From: Toxonevra muliebris
Taxonomy: Eukaryota; Arthropoda; Insecta; Diptera; Pallopteridae
Assembly: GCA_963691655.1 (NCBI GenBank)
Contig: OY829328.1
Span: forward strand, 14,462,704 to 14,526,703
DNA: 64,000 bases
Reading direction: 5' to 3'
A program made the translations under genes and the position numbers. Positions 12,559-23,782 of the stretch are shown piece by piece. Position 1 is the first letter of the stretch; each line of letters begins with the position of its first letter. The notes beneath the pieces are model-generated. The model saw nothing but the letters and a program-made list of their open reading frames with translations, did not search any database and was not told where the DNA came from.

Positions 12559-12677
12559 AAACAAAACACAATTTGGCCTCAGGCTTTAGATCGTAAATTC
12601 GATCGACGTAGCTGAAACGCTGCGAGTAGAGCTACTCTTTACTTTCAACGCTTTTTAGCAGTTGTTGTGGTTGTTCG

Positions 12678-12965
12678 CAGTGTGGCCAACTTTTGTTTTT
12701 CAAAATCCGCTAAAATGAAGAATAAAACACGTATTTTCTTAAAAAAGCGTGAAATATTTTTATCTATAGAAGTGGAAGAAAACTCAATACATTTGAACTT
12801 TTTCACTAATACAGGCACACATCTGATACTTCTATGAAAATTCTTCGATTTTTCGATGATATTTTAAATTGAAAGAACGCGCTGAGCGCTAAATCACTTT
12901 TTTCCGCTTTTTTATTTTCAAAAAGCACTAAAATTAGCGGGAAAAGCGCTGAATTGGCCACACTG
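12678..12965. mobile_element. hAT MITE with perfect target duplication
   Basis: 288 bp. Both ends read inward start CAGTGTGGCCAA, followed by the CGCTAAAAT/CCGCTAATTT type. Perfect 8-bp duplications GTTGTTCG flank it at 12670-12677 and 12966-12973. Non-autonomous hAT. Confidence 0.87.
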
Positions 12966-13241
12966 GTTGTTCGATGTTATTGTTTTTTGCAAAGAGCGAA
13001 TCGGGAAAAATTAAAATACGGATGTTGGGCTTAAAAATTATAAATTAAATATGTATAATTGAGTATGATTTGTTATGAATATATAACGGTTAACAAAAGA
13101 AAATAGCCACCTACCCACAGACACAAAATGTGAATTCAGCATTATTATTAAAAAAGATGACCGTTACCCGTTACATATATGACTTTTATGTCTTTGGTGG
13201 CCCCTAATGAAATTATCTGGCAAATATTTTTGTAGAAAATT

Positions 13242-13334
13242 TTAATCCTTAAATGTCCCTTTGAAAGGACTTTTCAGGTTTTTTATCAAAAACGGGCTCA
13301 AGTTGTCCCATAAAAAGGGAAACTAAAGGGTTAA
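13242..13334. mobile_element. Very short TTAA-flanked inverted-repeat element
   Basis: 93 bp. Ends read inward are TTAATCCTTAAATGTCCCTTT-like and TTAACCCTTTAGTTTCCCTTT-like, 17 of 21 positions equal. Looks like a minimal piggyBac-type MITE remnant. Confidence 0.5.
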
Positions 13335-14286
13335 AATGTTCTACAGAAATGATCCTCGTAAAATTCTACCATAAAACTTCCCTAATATGATTTTCCTCAG
13401 ACATCAATTTATAAGACTTTTTGCACATAGTATTCAGCTCCTTTCGACAAAGAATTTGAAATTTTGACCCACTGTAAAAAAAAAACTGAGACGTGCTGGA
13501 CTATAAGTTTATTTTACAAAAATGGTCTATAGATCATGTCTTTTCAGGATTATAGCGTAGCTATTCTGTTGCAGCCAAAAAGTCTTAATTTGTTGGACTG
13601 TGTTATTAATTTGATTGCACACATCTCAAGCACCATGAAATGAAAAACTGTCATCACCATTGACTTCAGCGTCCACGAGTTATATAGATATGATATATTT
13701 ACCATAAGAAAAATGGTAAATCATTAAAAAGTCCTAACGTTTTTGAATTTTCCATACGTTTTTATTGAGGTTTAAGGAGAAAAAGTTAAAATAAAATATT
13801 AACCCATAACGCACCCAGTCTGACGTTTTCAGTGTTTAACCTTCATTCTTAAGCCTACAAAATAGTAAAATTTAAAAAGAAAAAAAGGTAATTCCAGTGT
13901 ATTCACATATCTTTGAAGGATTTAATGTCCTTGGAAAATTTTGTTCCTGAAATTAATTTATTGTTTTCTTAAAGTCCTCCGTATTACAATTTCAACGAGC
14001 AACATATTGTTAAATTGCCATTTATACAACGGAATTTATGTGTTCTTGAAATTGACTCTTTTGCGCATGTGTGACCACTCCACGTAAACCATAAGAGATA
14101 ATAAAAAAAGAAGTTCATATTCTTAAATAGCAAGATTTTCTCTGCCGGCTTACAAAAAATCATCACCAAGTTTAAAGGATTGTCAGATACCGTCTTCTTG
14201 TTTTTTAGGCGAAACTTGCTGGAATTACCCTTATGACATAATTTCACTCTGAAATATCAATCAACCTAAAATTATTGTTCCTTTTT

Positions 14287-14318
14287 TTATGTTTTTTTTT
14301 TTTTTTTTTTTTTTTTTT
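14287..14318. repeat. Poly-T tract
   Basis: About 30 nearly uninterrupted T residues, roughly 50 bp upstream of the orphan gene start at 14367. It could be a minus-strand retro-insertion tail or a nucleosome-excluding promoter tract; the sequence does not decide. Confidence 0.5.
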
Positions 14319-14366
14319 GAGCTACGTTGAAAAAAAATACAAACAGATAAAATTCAAATTACAAAT

Positions 14367-15377
14367 ATGTTAAAGACTGAAAATTTATCACAATTACGCA
14401 ATACACAAAAATGTAAAACCAGAGTGCCGCTTTGTCGTACAAATTGCGTAGGTGGCAAAAGAGACACCGGTCAATTCGCAAAATGTGTGCTATTGCACCA
14501 AAAACTTCTACATCAATTGAATGCACAGCAACCAAAACAAAATGTTATGGGCAATCGAACAGAAATGGGCTTCAAAGAAAGTAACATCGCTGATATGCCT
14601 CCTAGGCCTAAGCAAACAACAACGAAATCTGTTGTGACTCCCAGCTGTAGACAAGAAACGCCAAATGTGAATAAAGAAAAAAATCGTTTATTTACCCGAA
14701 TTTCACCAGAATTTTTAAGTTGTCTTGAAAATTACGATTCTTCCAAACAATTTAGGAGGCAAAATACAGTTGCTATTCCACGATGTGATTGCGAAAATGA
14801 CTCACCGCGATTGCAAAATCTTAGCCCCACATTGGCAAAACATTTACAAAATGTAATGGAAACTGGAGATATATCAAACAAAATCTACGGTATTGATTAC
14901 AACAAAAGGATAATTACTGACAACAATGAAGAATGTAGTCAAAATGTTGAATCAATGCTACCCCAAGATTCATTTCATGAAGTGAAGGATAATTCGATAC
15001 CTAAAACATTGCAAACTTATGCCAAAATTCTAACAGTTCAAGGCATGGTAGAAAAAATTTATACTTCTCCCATGGTTCAAGGTGTAAACAAAGAACCGGA
15101 ATTAATTTCCGAGCAAATCAGCCTATCTGTAATAGAACCTCAGTTTGATAATAATGATAATAATGATCGAAAAATTAAACCATTTGTTGACAATAGAACA
15201 GAAAGGGAAAGAGACCCACGATACACAGGCAAGCGCAAAGAATACTTTCTACCATGGAATATTCGGTTGAATTGGGGCGACAGCATAGATGACTTCTTCC
15301 AGCAATCAGTATGGAACCGAAGAAAGAACATTGAAAATTTAGCAAAAGCAAAATATTGGACTAATTTAAGCAAATAA
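14367..15377 (+). CDS. Uncharacterised single-exon protein, 336 aa
   Basis: The longest uninterrupted frame in the window apart from the finger genes, in otherwise stop-dense AT-rich DNA. It starts MLKTENLSQL and ends AKAKYWTNLSK. No signal peptide or membrane segment is seen. Composition is hydrophilic (rich in Asn, Lys, Gln, Glu), probably largely disordered, with several Cys near the N-terminus (CKTRVPLCRTNC) and a more ordered basic/aromatic C-terminus (YFLPWNIRLNWGDSIDDFF). I do not recognise a family. The ATG context (tacaaatATG) fits fly translation starts. An AATAAA at 15373-15378 overlaps the stop codon. Intronless, lineage-restricted genes of this kind in flies are often testis-expressed, but that is inference. 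It could also be the last exon of a longer gene. Confidence 0.6.
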   Translation: MLKTENLSQLRNTQKCKTRVPLCRTNCVGGKRDTGQFAKCVLLHQKLLHQLNAQQPKQNVMGNRTEMGFKESNIADMPPRPKQTTTKSVVTPSCRQETPNVNKEKNRLFTRISPEFLSCLENYDSSKQFRRQNTVAIPRCDCENDSPRLQNLSPTLAKHLQNVMETGDISNKIYGIDYNKRIITDNNEECSQNVESMLPQDSFHEVKDNSIPKTLQTYAKILTVQGMVEKIYTSPMVQGVNKEPELISEQISLSVIEPQFDNNDNNDRKIKPFVDNRTERERDPRYTGKRKEYFLPWNIRLNWGDSIDDFFQQSVWNRRKNIENLAKAKYWTNLSK

Positions 15378-18300
15378 ATTCGTGTAACGTATGGGGTGAA
15401 ATGGCATACACGGTTCTAAACCGGTTATAATTTTTTAAATAATGCAAAATGACTCATCGCGTGCTATAGTGAGTGGGCTAACAATAAGGCTGAGTTTGCT
15501 GAATTGACATACTAATTAATTGATAATGACAATCTGCCATTAAAGAATCGATATATTTATATAATTATGGCGGACTCCCATGTTGTCGACATTTACCCTG
15601 AATTCGTTAAGTCCATTTTTTAATTTCTGAGATGAACAATGCATAGTGCGCTATGAACACTGTCAAAACTTAAGAAGTTAACAGATTGGTATATATATAT
15701 TTGTATATGTTTTAAAAATGTTTCAAAAATCTAATTTAGAACGTCATTCCAATTATGGAAGCTAATTGATGCGGGCCTATTTAAAAAAAAAAATAGTTTG
15801 ATTTCTGTTTGAACGCAGACGAAATATACATATCAGTGTAAGACCTTGATTATGGATTAGAATTGTACATTTCGTAAAATTTGTTTTATTATGAAGTGTA
15901 GCTTTTTTGTGAACTTTGCTAGGTAAACTTATGTTCGAATTTGAAAATTAAATATTTCAATATACAAGATTAAATATGCATTAAATAGCGAAAATTCATG
16001 CTTTAACACTCGTTTTTTATTTCACATTGGAGAGTGAATAAATTAAAGTAGTAGCATTTATGATAGTTTTGATATCAGATCTACCTGAACTTGCTAAGGG
16101 ATATCATGAATTTGGGATTTGACGATGGACGAACGTGATGTAACGGATGCCAGTTTAGCGGATGCGAGTGCCAGAAACAGACGTTCACGAATGTAGAAGA
16201 AAAATTCACAAACTTACATTTTCAATGTATTACCTTTACTCAAAAGTTATTCATTATTTTATCAGCCATTTATCGAAAAAGTTTATTTAAAACCCCATTT
16301 TCAAGAAGAAGGGTAGGAGATGGAAGAAAAGTGTCTGTACAAAAAATGGTTTATCTCTTTGTGCTAAACAACTTTGCTTCAGACATCAAATTCCTATCTG
16401 TTGAAATAAAGAAATCTGTTAATACCCCCTAAATAACCGATTTTTCCGACTTTATGTCCATATTGTGGGAGAAATAGATGTGATGGAGAAAAACTGAGTA
16501 TGCAGTCGTGATCAGCGACCCTAAATTACCAGGGTTTCAGACTTATAGTTGAAAAAAATATATGTATAAGAAAATATCCATGATGTATGCCAAAGAAACA
16601 GTTTCCATTTAACATGTTCGCGAACGTGAATGCTATAACATTAATTTTCATGGTGTCACAATATGACGTGAATGCTATAGTATTGAAATCTAAAATACAA
16701 ATTTCGCCATTCAGTTCTATATAGCGTTCACATAACCACAACAGAACTGATCTATTTATCGAAGTAAACGCTTTAGTATATAGTGTATATAACTAATAAA
16801 ATGTGATATTGTTAGAACTTTGGAAAAACGTGTATAATCGAAATTTAAATTTTATGATTACTTTAACTCTCTCTCTCTCTTTGTGCACCTCGATACAATT
16901 TGGAGTGTCCGCGAACGTGTTAATATACAAGTCTGTAGTCAAAAGCAATAATCGCTTAAATGGACTTTAAACAGAATTAAGTTATAAATGTTATCGTTTT
17001 CTTCTTATTCCAATGCATTATTCCATGTACGAAAAATTCCCGAAATTCTATGTTTTTTAAAAAAAAAGTTTTAAAAAAATAAACGTATTCGCTTACGTAG
17101 AGTGGCAACCAATCACATTAAATTCAAGCAGTGTTTACTCGGAAAGAGATTTTCAGACTTAAGCTATAAGCAGAATTGCGGCATATCGACGAATTTACGC
17201 GGCGTAAAATCCTGTCACATCTAAAACGCTCATGATCCTATGCAATGGAACAGAATTGCAACTGTCGATGATTTCTCGCTGCGATTATACATCGACTTGG
17301 GGGCGATGTTATACAGACGGTCAAATGATCGTCGGTCACGTCGAATCGATTCGCTGTCGTACGGTGCGGTAGTTTGGTGAATTATTTACAGTACAGAGAA
17401 ACTGAAAGATAAAATCACAACGAGACACGATTGGATCGTTGGTATATTGATGAATTAAGAGATGTGTAGGCGCGGGAGTATTCTCAATTGCATTTGAATG
17501 CATTAGAAATCTTGCCCATATAACAAGGGAATAGAGCAATTGGTGCTAATTCATATACCAAGGGAGGAAATCTACTCTCTTAGATAGCCAAGATGCGTTC
17601 AGTGCCATGATTTCAAAAAATGAATCAAATATAGAATAATAGCGTTATATACGGGACATTAGGTATTTTGTATAATAACTTTTTCCATAGCTGCCATGGC
17701 ATCGAAGGCAAAGAAAGTCTGGAGCATAACTTTGGGAAGAATTAGTCTTAAAAAACACACTTAACCCATTATGGACGAATCATCGAAATCGTTGAGATAA
17801 TTTCATGATTTTCAATGTGGCGACTATTGAGATCCCACTGATCACTTTTAGCCAATTGCGAAAATTTTAGAACGTCTAGGTTATCAAGGGCAGCCTGTTG
17901 CGAAAAAGCAACGACCAGAACACCTGGAATATTTCAAACGGTAAAATCAATCAGATAGTCTTTAGTATTGCATTTTGGTATTTTAGTAACATGAATATGA
18001 TTGTTAAAAAAAATAAAAAAATATTTAATAAAACTCTACGAGCCATTTTAAAAAATGATTTTTTTTAGACCCTTTTTAGCATACAAATATTAAGGTAAAA
18101 GCGCAGGTGTAAAATTATAAAATTACAAGAAAAAAGAGTTCAAATATCATTTAAATAAATACTTAAATGGAATACGCATAGTCTTATCTATTTGAAGTTG
18201 GTGTTGCGAAAACGTAAATGCAGACGAAAATGGGTTAATTAAACATAATAATCGATCTTTAAGGAAAAAGGTCACGAGAGAATTGAAATTGAATTGAAAT

Positions 18301-19532
18301 CTCAAAACTGAAGTGGATGTGAAAAATTTCAAATAATTATTCAGAGTGTGGTAAATGTGCAAGTGTGTGTTGGACAGTGTATTCTATATAACTTTTATTA
18401 TGTAGAACTTCAATTGCTCAGCGAATAACCCACATGTTTGTTAACGTATCTATTTCGTCATTATTGTGTGTTAATGGGCAATTGTTTTTTGATCTTTTTA
18501 AATAGGTCGCAGTTAAGTTTCTGGATTTTGCATACAGTCTGTGTGGAATACTTATTATGAAAAAATTTAATTTTATTCAAATGATGAGTCTATGAATACT
18601 TCTTTTCAATGTTAAAGTGCAGTATGTCGTGCTGTACATATTGTATTTTTATAAATTACAATGTATTAAACACAATAACAAGTATTAAATTTATCTACAC
18701 ATGAGTCAGTTTTCACAAGCAAACAAAAAACAAAATACTAATGACTAAAATCAGTTGCAAATTTAACTCCAACTGACTTGAAGTGAACGTGAAAACGGCA
18801 TAGCATAGTCAATGAGTATTTTGAAAGAAATTTATTTTATAATTAATAAATATATGCATGTTAAGAATATTCCATAAACCATAAAGAAAGTTTTAAATAA
18901 AAAACTAAATTTAACTACTTAATTTCGTGTACTACAAAAATAAAAAAAATTTAAATAAAAAAATAAAAACTTAACAACGAGTGATTGTGTACGCAACAGC
19001 GCGATCGTTAACGCTAGTCTACATACATATGTATGTATACAAACAATCTGTAACATAAATATAGTAACAACAAATTTTGTTATAAAAAAGTAAAATATTT
19101 GTTATTGCCTTTTTGAATGGTGGTGATTGTGCGCCAAAAATTAGTGAAATTTTATCTCAGTACCAGCTACTTTAATATTAAGAACTTGTTTAAAAAATAT
19201 CACTTATTCGAAAATGTAAATAAAATTGAACTCGTTTGGTTTAACCACAACTAGAATTTATTGGATTGGTGAGATCCTTGACCACTTTTGTGATAACTTT
19301 CGTGTATTTAGCTTATGCATAGGTCTTGTGCTGGATATGAAATTTAGGTATGGGCTGACCTTAGAAGCAAATGCTCGCATTGTATGTTTTGTAATTTCCT
19401 CTTCTTTGCCAAGAAACCTTCATCTTTAACATCCCTAAAATACTTTAATTAGTACAATATATTGCTATAATTATTTCGTAGACTGTATTATACTTATTAC
19501 TATTACTGTATAATATTTGGATGTATACAAGT

Positions 19533-20992
19533 CAGAAGCGCTCGCAAGGGGGGGCGGGGGAGGGGAGTTGAGTCCAGAAATCGGTCGAAAAGTAATATTT
19601 TAGTTTTTGCTCAGTTCACACATAATACAAAATAACGCAAACAATTTTTTCAGAGTGTTTTTGATTACAAAGTTTAAAAATTGGAAAGGGAAATTTACTA
19701 CCAATTACTTATTGATAATTTTTTTTTTTGTAAATTTAAATGGAAATTGTCTAAAATATCGGCTAAATATTAAAAAAAGAAACGGGCTTAAAATATGACT
19801 AAAATTACGAAAGTTCTGTGGTTTTGAACAAAAAATATGTAAGATATATACACAGTATGCCCAAAATACTTCAATGAATTTTTAAATCAAGCCGTGAACG
19901 ATTTTCTAAAAATCTGAAAACCTGGTAAATAATTATTTGCTATTAGTATTAAATATATGGATTATACGTAATTTTTTAAAAAACTTGAATATACATATTT
20001 ATTTAATAAATTATCTCTTTAAGCCATTAAACAATGACAAACTATAGATTTTTTTATGAAAGAAAAATGTTCAAGGAGGCAGTAAATATGAATATAAAGC
20101 ATGAGTTTTATTCTACTCTTTGACCTACCATGGCTTAAAAATAAATCCTATTGTATAATATTTTGGAAATTAATAAAACATACCAAAAATTTGGTCTGGA
20201 ATACAAAAAAAAAAAAAAAGAAGCCGAATTAAAAATTAAATTAAAAATTTTTGATGCAAATTAAAGAAAAACTTTAATTTTCATTTGCTCCTACATAATA
20301 CTTTCAGAGATACACACGAACGCTTGAAGTTGGGGATAAATTCCATTATTTGTATGCGATGTAAAGTTGGTTGCCTTTGTCATGCTTGATAGTAAGAAGC
20401 AACAATTAATTAATGGCACTCTTCTGCCTACTTTCCAACAAGATTAACTTAAACAAGTCAAGAAATGTGGTTTTATACTTATATTAATTTTTCTGATATT
20501 TAGAAAATCATACACGGCTTGTTTTTACTCTTTGTTACAAACATTTATTGGGATGTGCACAAATTTTGTAGGTATACGTGTATAAAACATTGAGCGACTT
20601 TCCAGGCCGATTGGAGAAAGGGGAAACGGGTTGAGATGTTAACACACCGACCCTGCTCCCTCCCCATTCCCCCAATCAAAAATAGAAAGTAAAAATTATT
20701 TCTTTTTGGCTGACAATGGGAAACCTCCAAGAGTAAAAGCTGGATTTGGCATAAAAACTGTAGGTCCTCTTCCATTTGTGTATAAATATAACTTACACAA
20801 CATGAATAGATGCGAAAAGCTTAGCCTAGGCCCTCCATTGGCTGTTGTTCCATAATAGTAATAATTATTTTCCACACGCCATTTCACTTCTGATAATTAA
20901 AAAAACATAAATTACAAAAACCGAATTTTTGATATAAAAATATATATCAGAAAACTCCTTTCCCCAGAAACTTTTTTCTGCGTACGCTCCTG
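19533..20992. mobile_element. hAT-like element with G-rich subterminal repeats
   Basis: The left end is CAGAAGCGCTCGCAAGG and the right end read inward is CAGGAGCGTACGCAGA, both leading into G-rich sequence. Flanks ATACAAGT (19525-19532) and ATACTAGG (20993-21000) agree at 6 of 8 positions, consistent with an aged hAT duplication. No transposase frame survives in the 1.46 kb. Confidence 0.6.
20651..20673 (-). other. Predicted G-quadruplex motif
   Basis: On the minus strand there are four G tracts (5, 4, 3 and 3 G) separated by loops of 3, 1 and 4 nt, which meets the usual G4 rule. It lies inside the hAT-like element 19533-20992. The other end of that element has a G7-C-G5-A-G4 run at 19548-19565. 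Confidence 0.6.
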
Positions 20993-23782
20993 ATACTAGG
21001 GCAAGCATATCGAAAGAAAGCACCGTTTTGTTATTTCAAATGTATACAAGTGAATTCATATAAAAATGAGCATTGCGCTGTCTATTTTATAATAAATATG
21101 TCAGTTGCGCGAGATCATGGAAACTTGACAAGACTTTTCGTAAGAAATAAATAATATTATATAAGTTTTCTTATAAAATAAGTTTTCTTTACATTACCAA
21201 ACAAATAGGAATTGGTCAAATTTGGAAGCTCTCATTGAGCAAATTCAGTTGTTAAATTAACCACATAATTGGGGAAACATAAAGGTTTTATATTACATTT
21301 TTTTCAACATCTAAAACTTTAAGAATATTTTCCAAAATAGAATAGCATTGTAAATTATGTGTATTTTTCTTTGAATGAAATAATGTCCGTGACCGAGTTG
21401 TAAAGAACCTTAGAAACACATAATTGTATTTAATTTTAATTTCGTTATATTTAAACTATAATATTTTGTGCCATAGCAGTTTGATGTTTTTATTATAGAG
21501 AATACCTAAAGTTCTAATTATAGAAACTTAACCTAACTTTACAACCCATAGAGAACTGTCACATAGAATTCTCTTTCATATATGGTACATTGTATGTATC
21601 GGATTCTAGAAACTTAACAAAACTTAACGTAACATAGAAGTCTGTTAAATTTAGATTTCTTTGCTGTTGCGTTAAGTGACATTTCACTAAATAAGCTGTT
21701 TAATATTTTTTGAGTTTTTATGAAGATTAAAAGCATGTATTTACATATTAAATGATTGTTTTATTTATTAAATTGGTTTATTTATTATTTTAAAATTATT
21801 TTCCTACTTTCGATATATTCAGCAGAGGGATTTTTTTGAGCTGTGCTATGTTTTCATATGCGCTGCTACGCTAAGTTACGTAACTTTAAATTTCTATAAT
21901 TATATCTTCAGTTTCTATAACTACATAATACTATCTGCCTTAAACTAGCAATCGTTATGGCAACCCCAGATAATTGCATACTAACTACACGTTGTAAAAC
22001 AATCTTAATAATAATACATAAGGAGAACTAATAATAATAGTAATAATATTTTGCATGGCTAACTACTGATCTCAATGCTTTATAAACAAATTTACATTAA
22101 TTTATTCACATAATTTTTATTCTCATATTATTCTAATAAATACCTATTGAGCAAAGCTATTTTTAAATTCTAATCGTCAACTGGCATTATCACTACATAT
22201 CAATGTCGACTTAAGATTTATAACGTCCATGGTTTTGATTAGTTGGAAAAAATATTTAGCTTCAAAGAGAATTGGGGTACTAGTTTACAATTCAATTTAT
22301 TTTTATACTTATGGATTTTTATGACTAGTGTGAAGTGACTTAGCATTTAAAATCTATTATAGACTCAAACATGATAATTACAGTTTTTTGATTTTTCGAG
22401 GTGATTTATCTGACGACTCTGAAAATTCTTAAAGTATTTTTGACCTAAAAATGCAAATATACATACATACATATGAATTATATACATAAATACTGTATAT
22501 CAATTCACTAAACACAAATAACACAGGCCTGCGCGGCTTTAGATTGTTGAAAACAAACAAAAGTTTCCCATGTATATTTGTGTGCTGAGTTGGGAAACAG
22601 AATTTTTTATCACGCAAAGATTTCGAAAAATCTGAATTCAAAAATACGATGAAGCAGCTATTTATTTTTATACATTTTAATTAGAAATTCAAACCTAAAA
22701 ATGTAAAAACAAAATGTGTCTCGAAAAATTATCGGATAAAATTAAAAGCTATATATATATATACTTTATAATAAAACCAGCAGTAAAGCTCAAAAAGTAG
22801 ATTTTATAAATCGAAATAGAACCAAAAATTTAGATTTTATATTCTACATAAGAATAGAGTTTTTAAGCCATATGAAAAATTTATCTGGAATAGTTCAAAA
22901 TAAATAACAGCAGTTTATAACGAAAATAATAAAGTAAATAGTAAAAATTGGTGTCAGAATTTTATACAGACGATAAAAAATGACCAAAATTTGCTTATGT
23001 ACATTTTTGTCTTAAAACTTTTCAAACATCTTATGATTATAAGGATCGCATCAATTAGTATGGGTAGAAAAATTGTTACCAGTTTCTAGAGACCATAGCA
23101 AAAAAATTGTGAAAAACTGTTTCTATTTTTTTTTTATAGTTATAGTTTTGAGTTAAGATTTCTTGCAATTCTGGAGTGATAGAAAAATTCTTCATCCTGA
23201 TTTGGATTCAAGGTACAAATAAACATAAGAAACCACTGTTTGTTTTCAATAATTAAAACAAAAACGTTAATTTCGCAGGCCTGTGTTTGTACTGAATGTA
23301 TGCAACTTAGAATTTTACTAAATATGATAAGATCTAAGGGGAGAAATAACAAACTTCATGCTAAGTTTTTTAACGCTCTCTTTTGATAAGCATGTACTTG
23401 TATAATTTTTAATCAATTTGGTAAAAATTTAAGGAAAATACATACATTTTGTCCATGGTAATGAAATCGAATTGAATGTTGAAAAAAAAACGAGAAGGAA
23501 AAATATGAGTACAAGTTAAAGTTATCAAAACTAATAAGATATCGAATTGTATGTAGTTATAATCAACAAATTTTATTATGCTTGTCGCTTATTTGTAGTT
23601 GTTATAGTTAAAAAAGTGTTGATAACATTTATAATAGTCTAGCCTTAATTTGAGATTTAAATTGTTCAGTCATATTGGAGTTTGGTTGTTGTGCAGACAG
23701 GCTCTAGCTGCAACTATTTGGAGTTATAAGTTTGGAGTAAAAATAGAAGATACTACTAGAAAAAAAAAACAGATAAAGCATT

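Larger units (their letters stand above)
15378..23782. other. Long intergenic region
   Basis: About 8.4 kb, AT-rich, no gene supported; all frames are short and lack family signatures. Recognisable items are a TC microsatellite near 16867, a repeat at 17300-17345 related to about 2430-2505, and a hAT-like element at 19533-20992 with G-rich ends. The rest shows nothing I can name. Confidence 0.55.

Noticed and set aside
22521..23287. Possible hAT element with ACACAGGCCTGCG ends
   Set aside because: CAGGCCTG is itself a palindrome and the flanking 8-mers do not match; evidence too thin.
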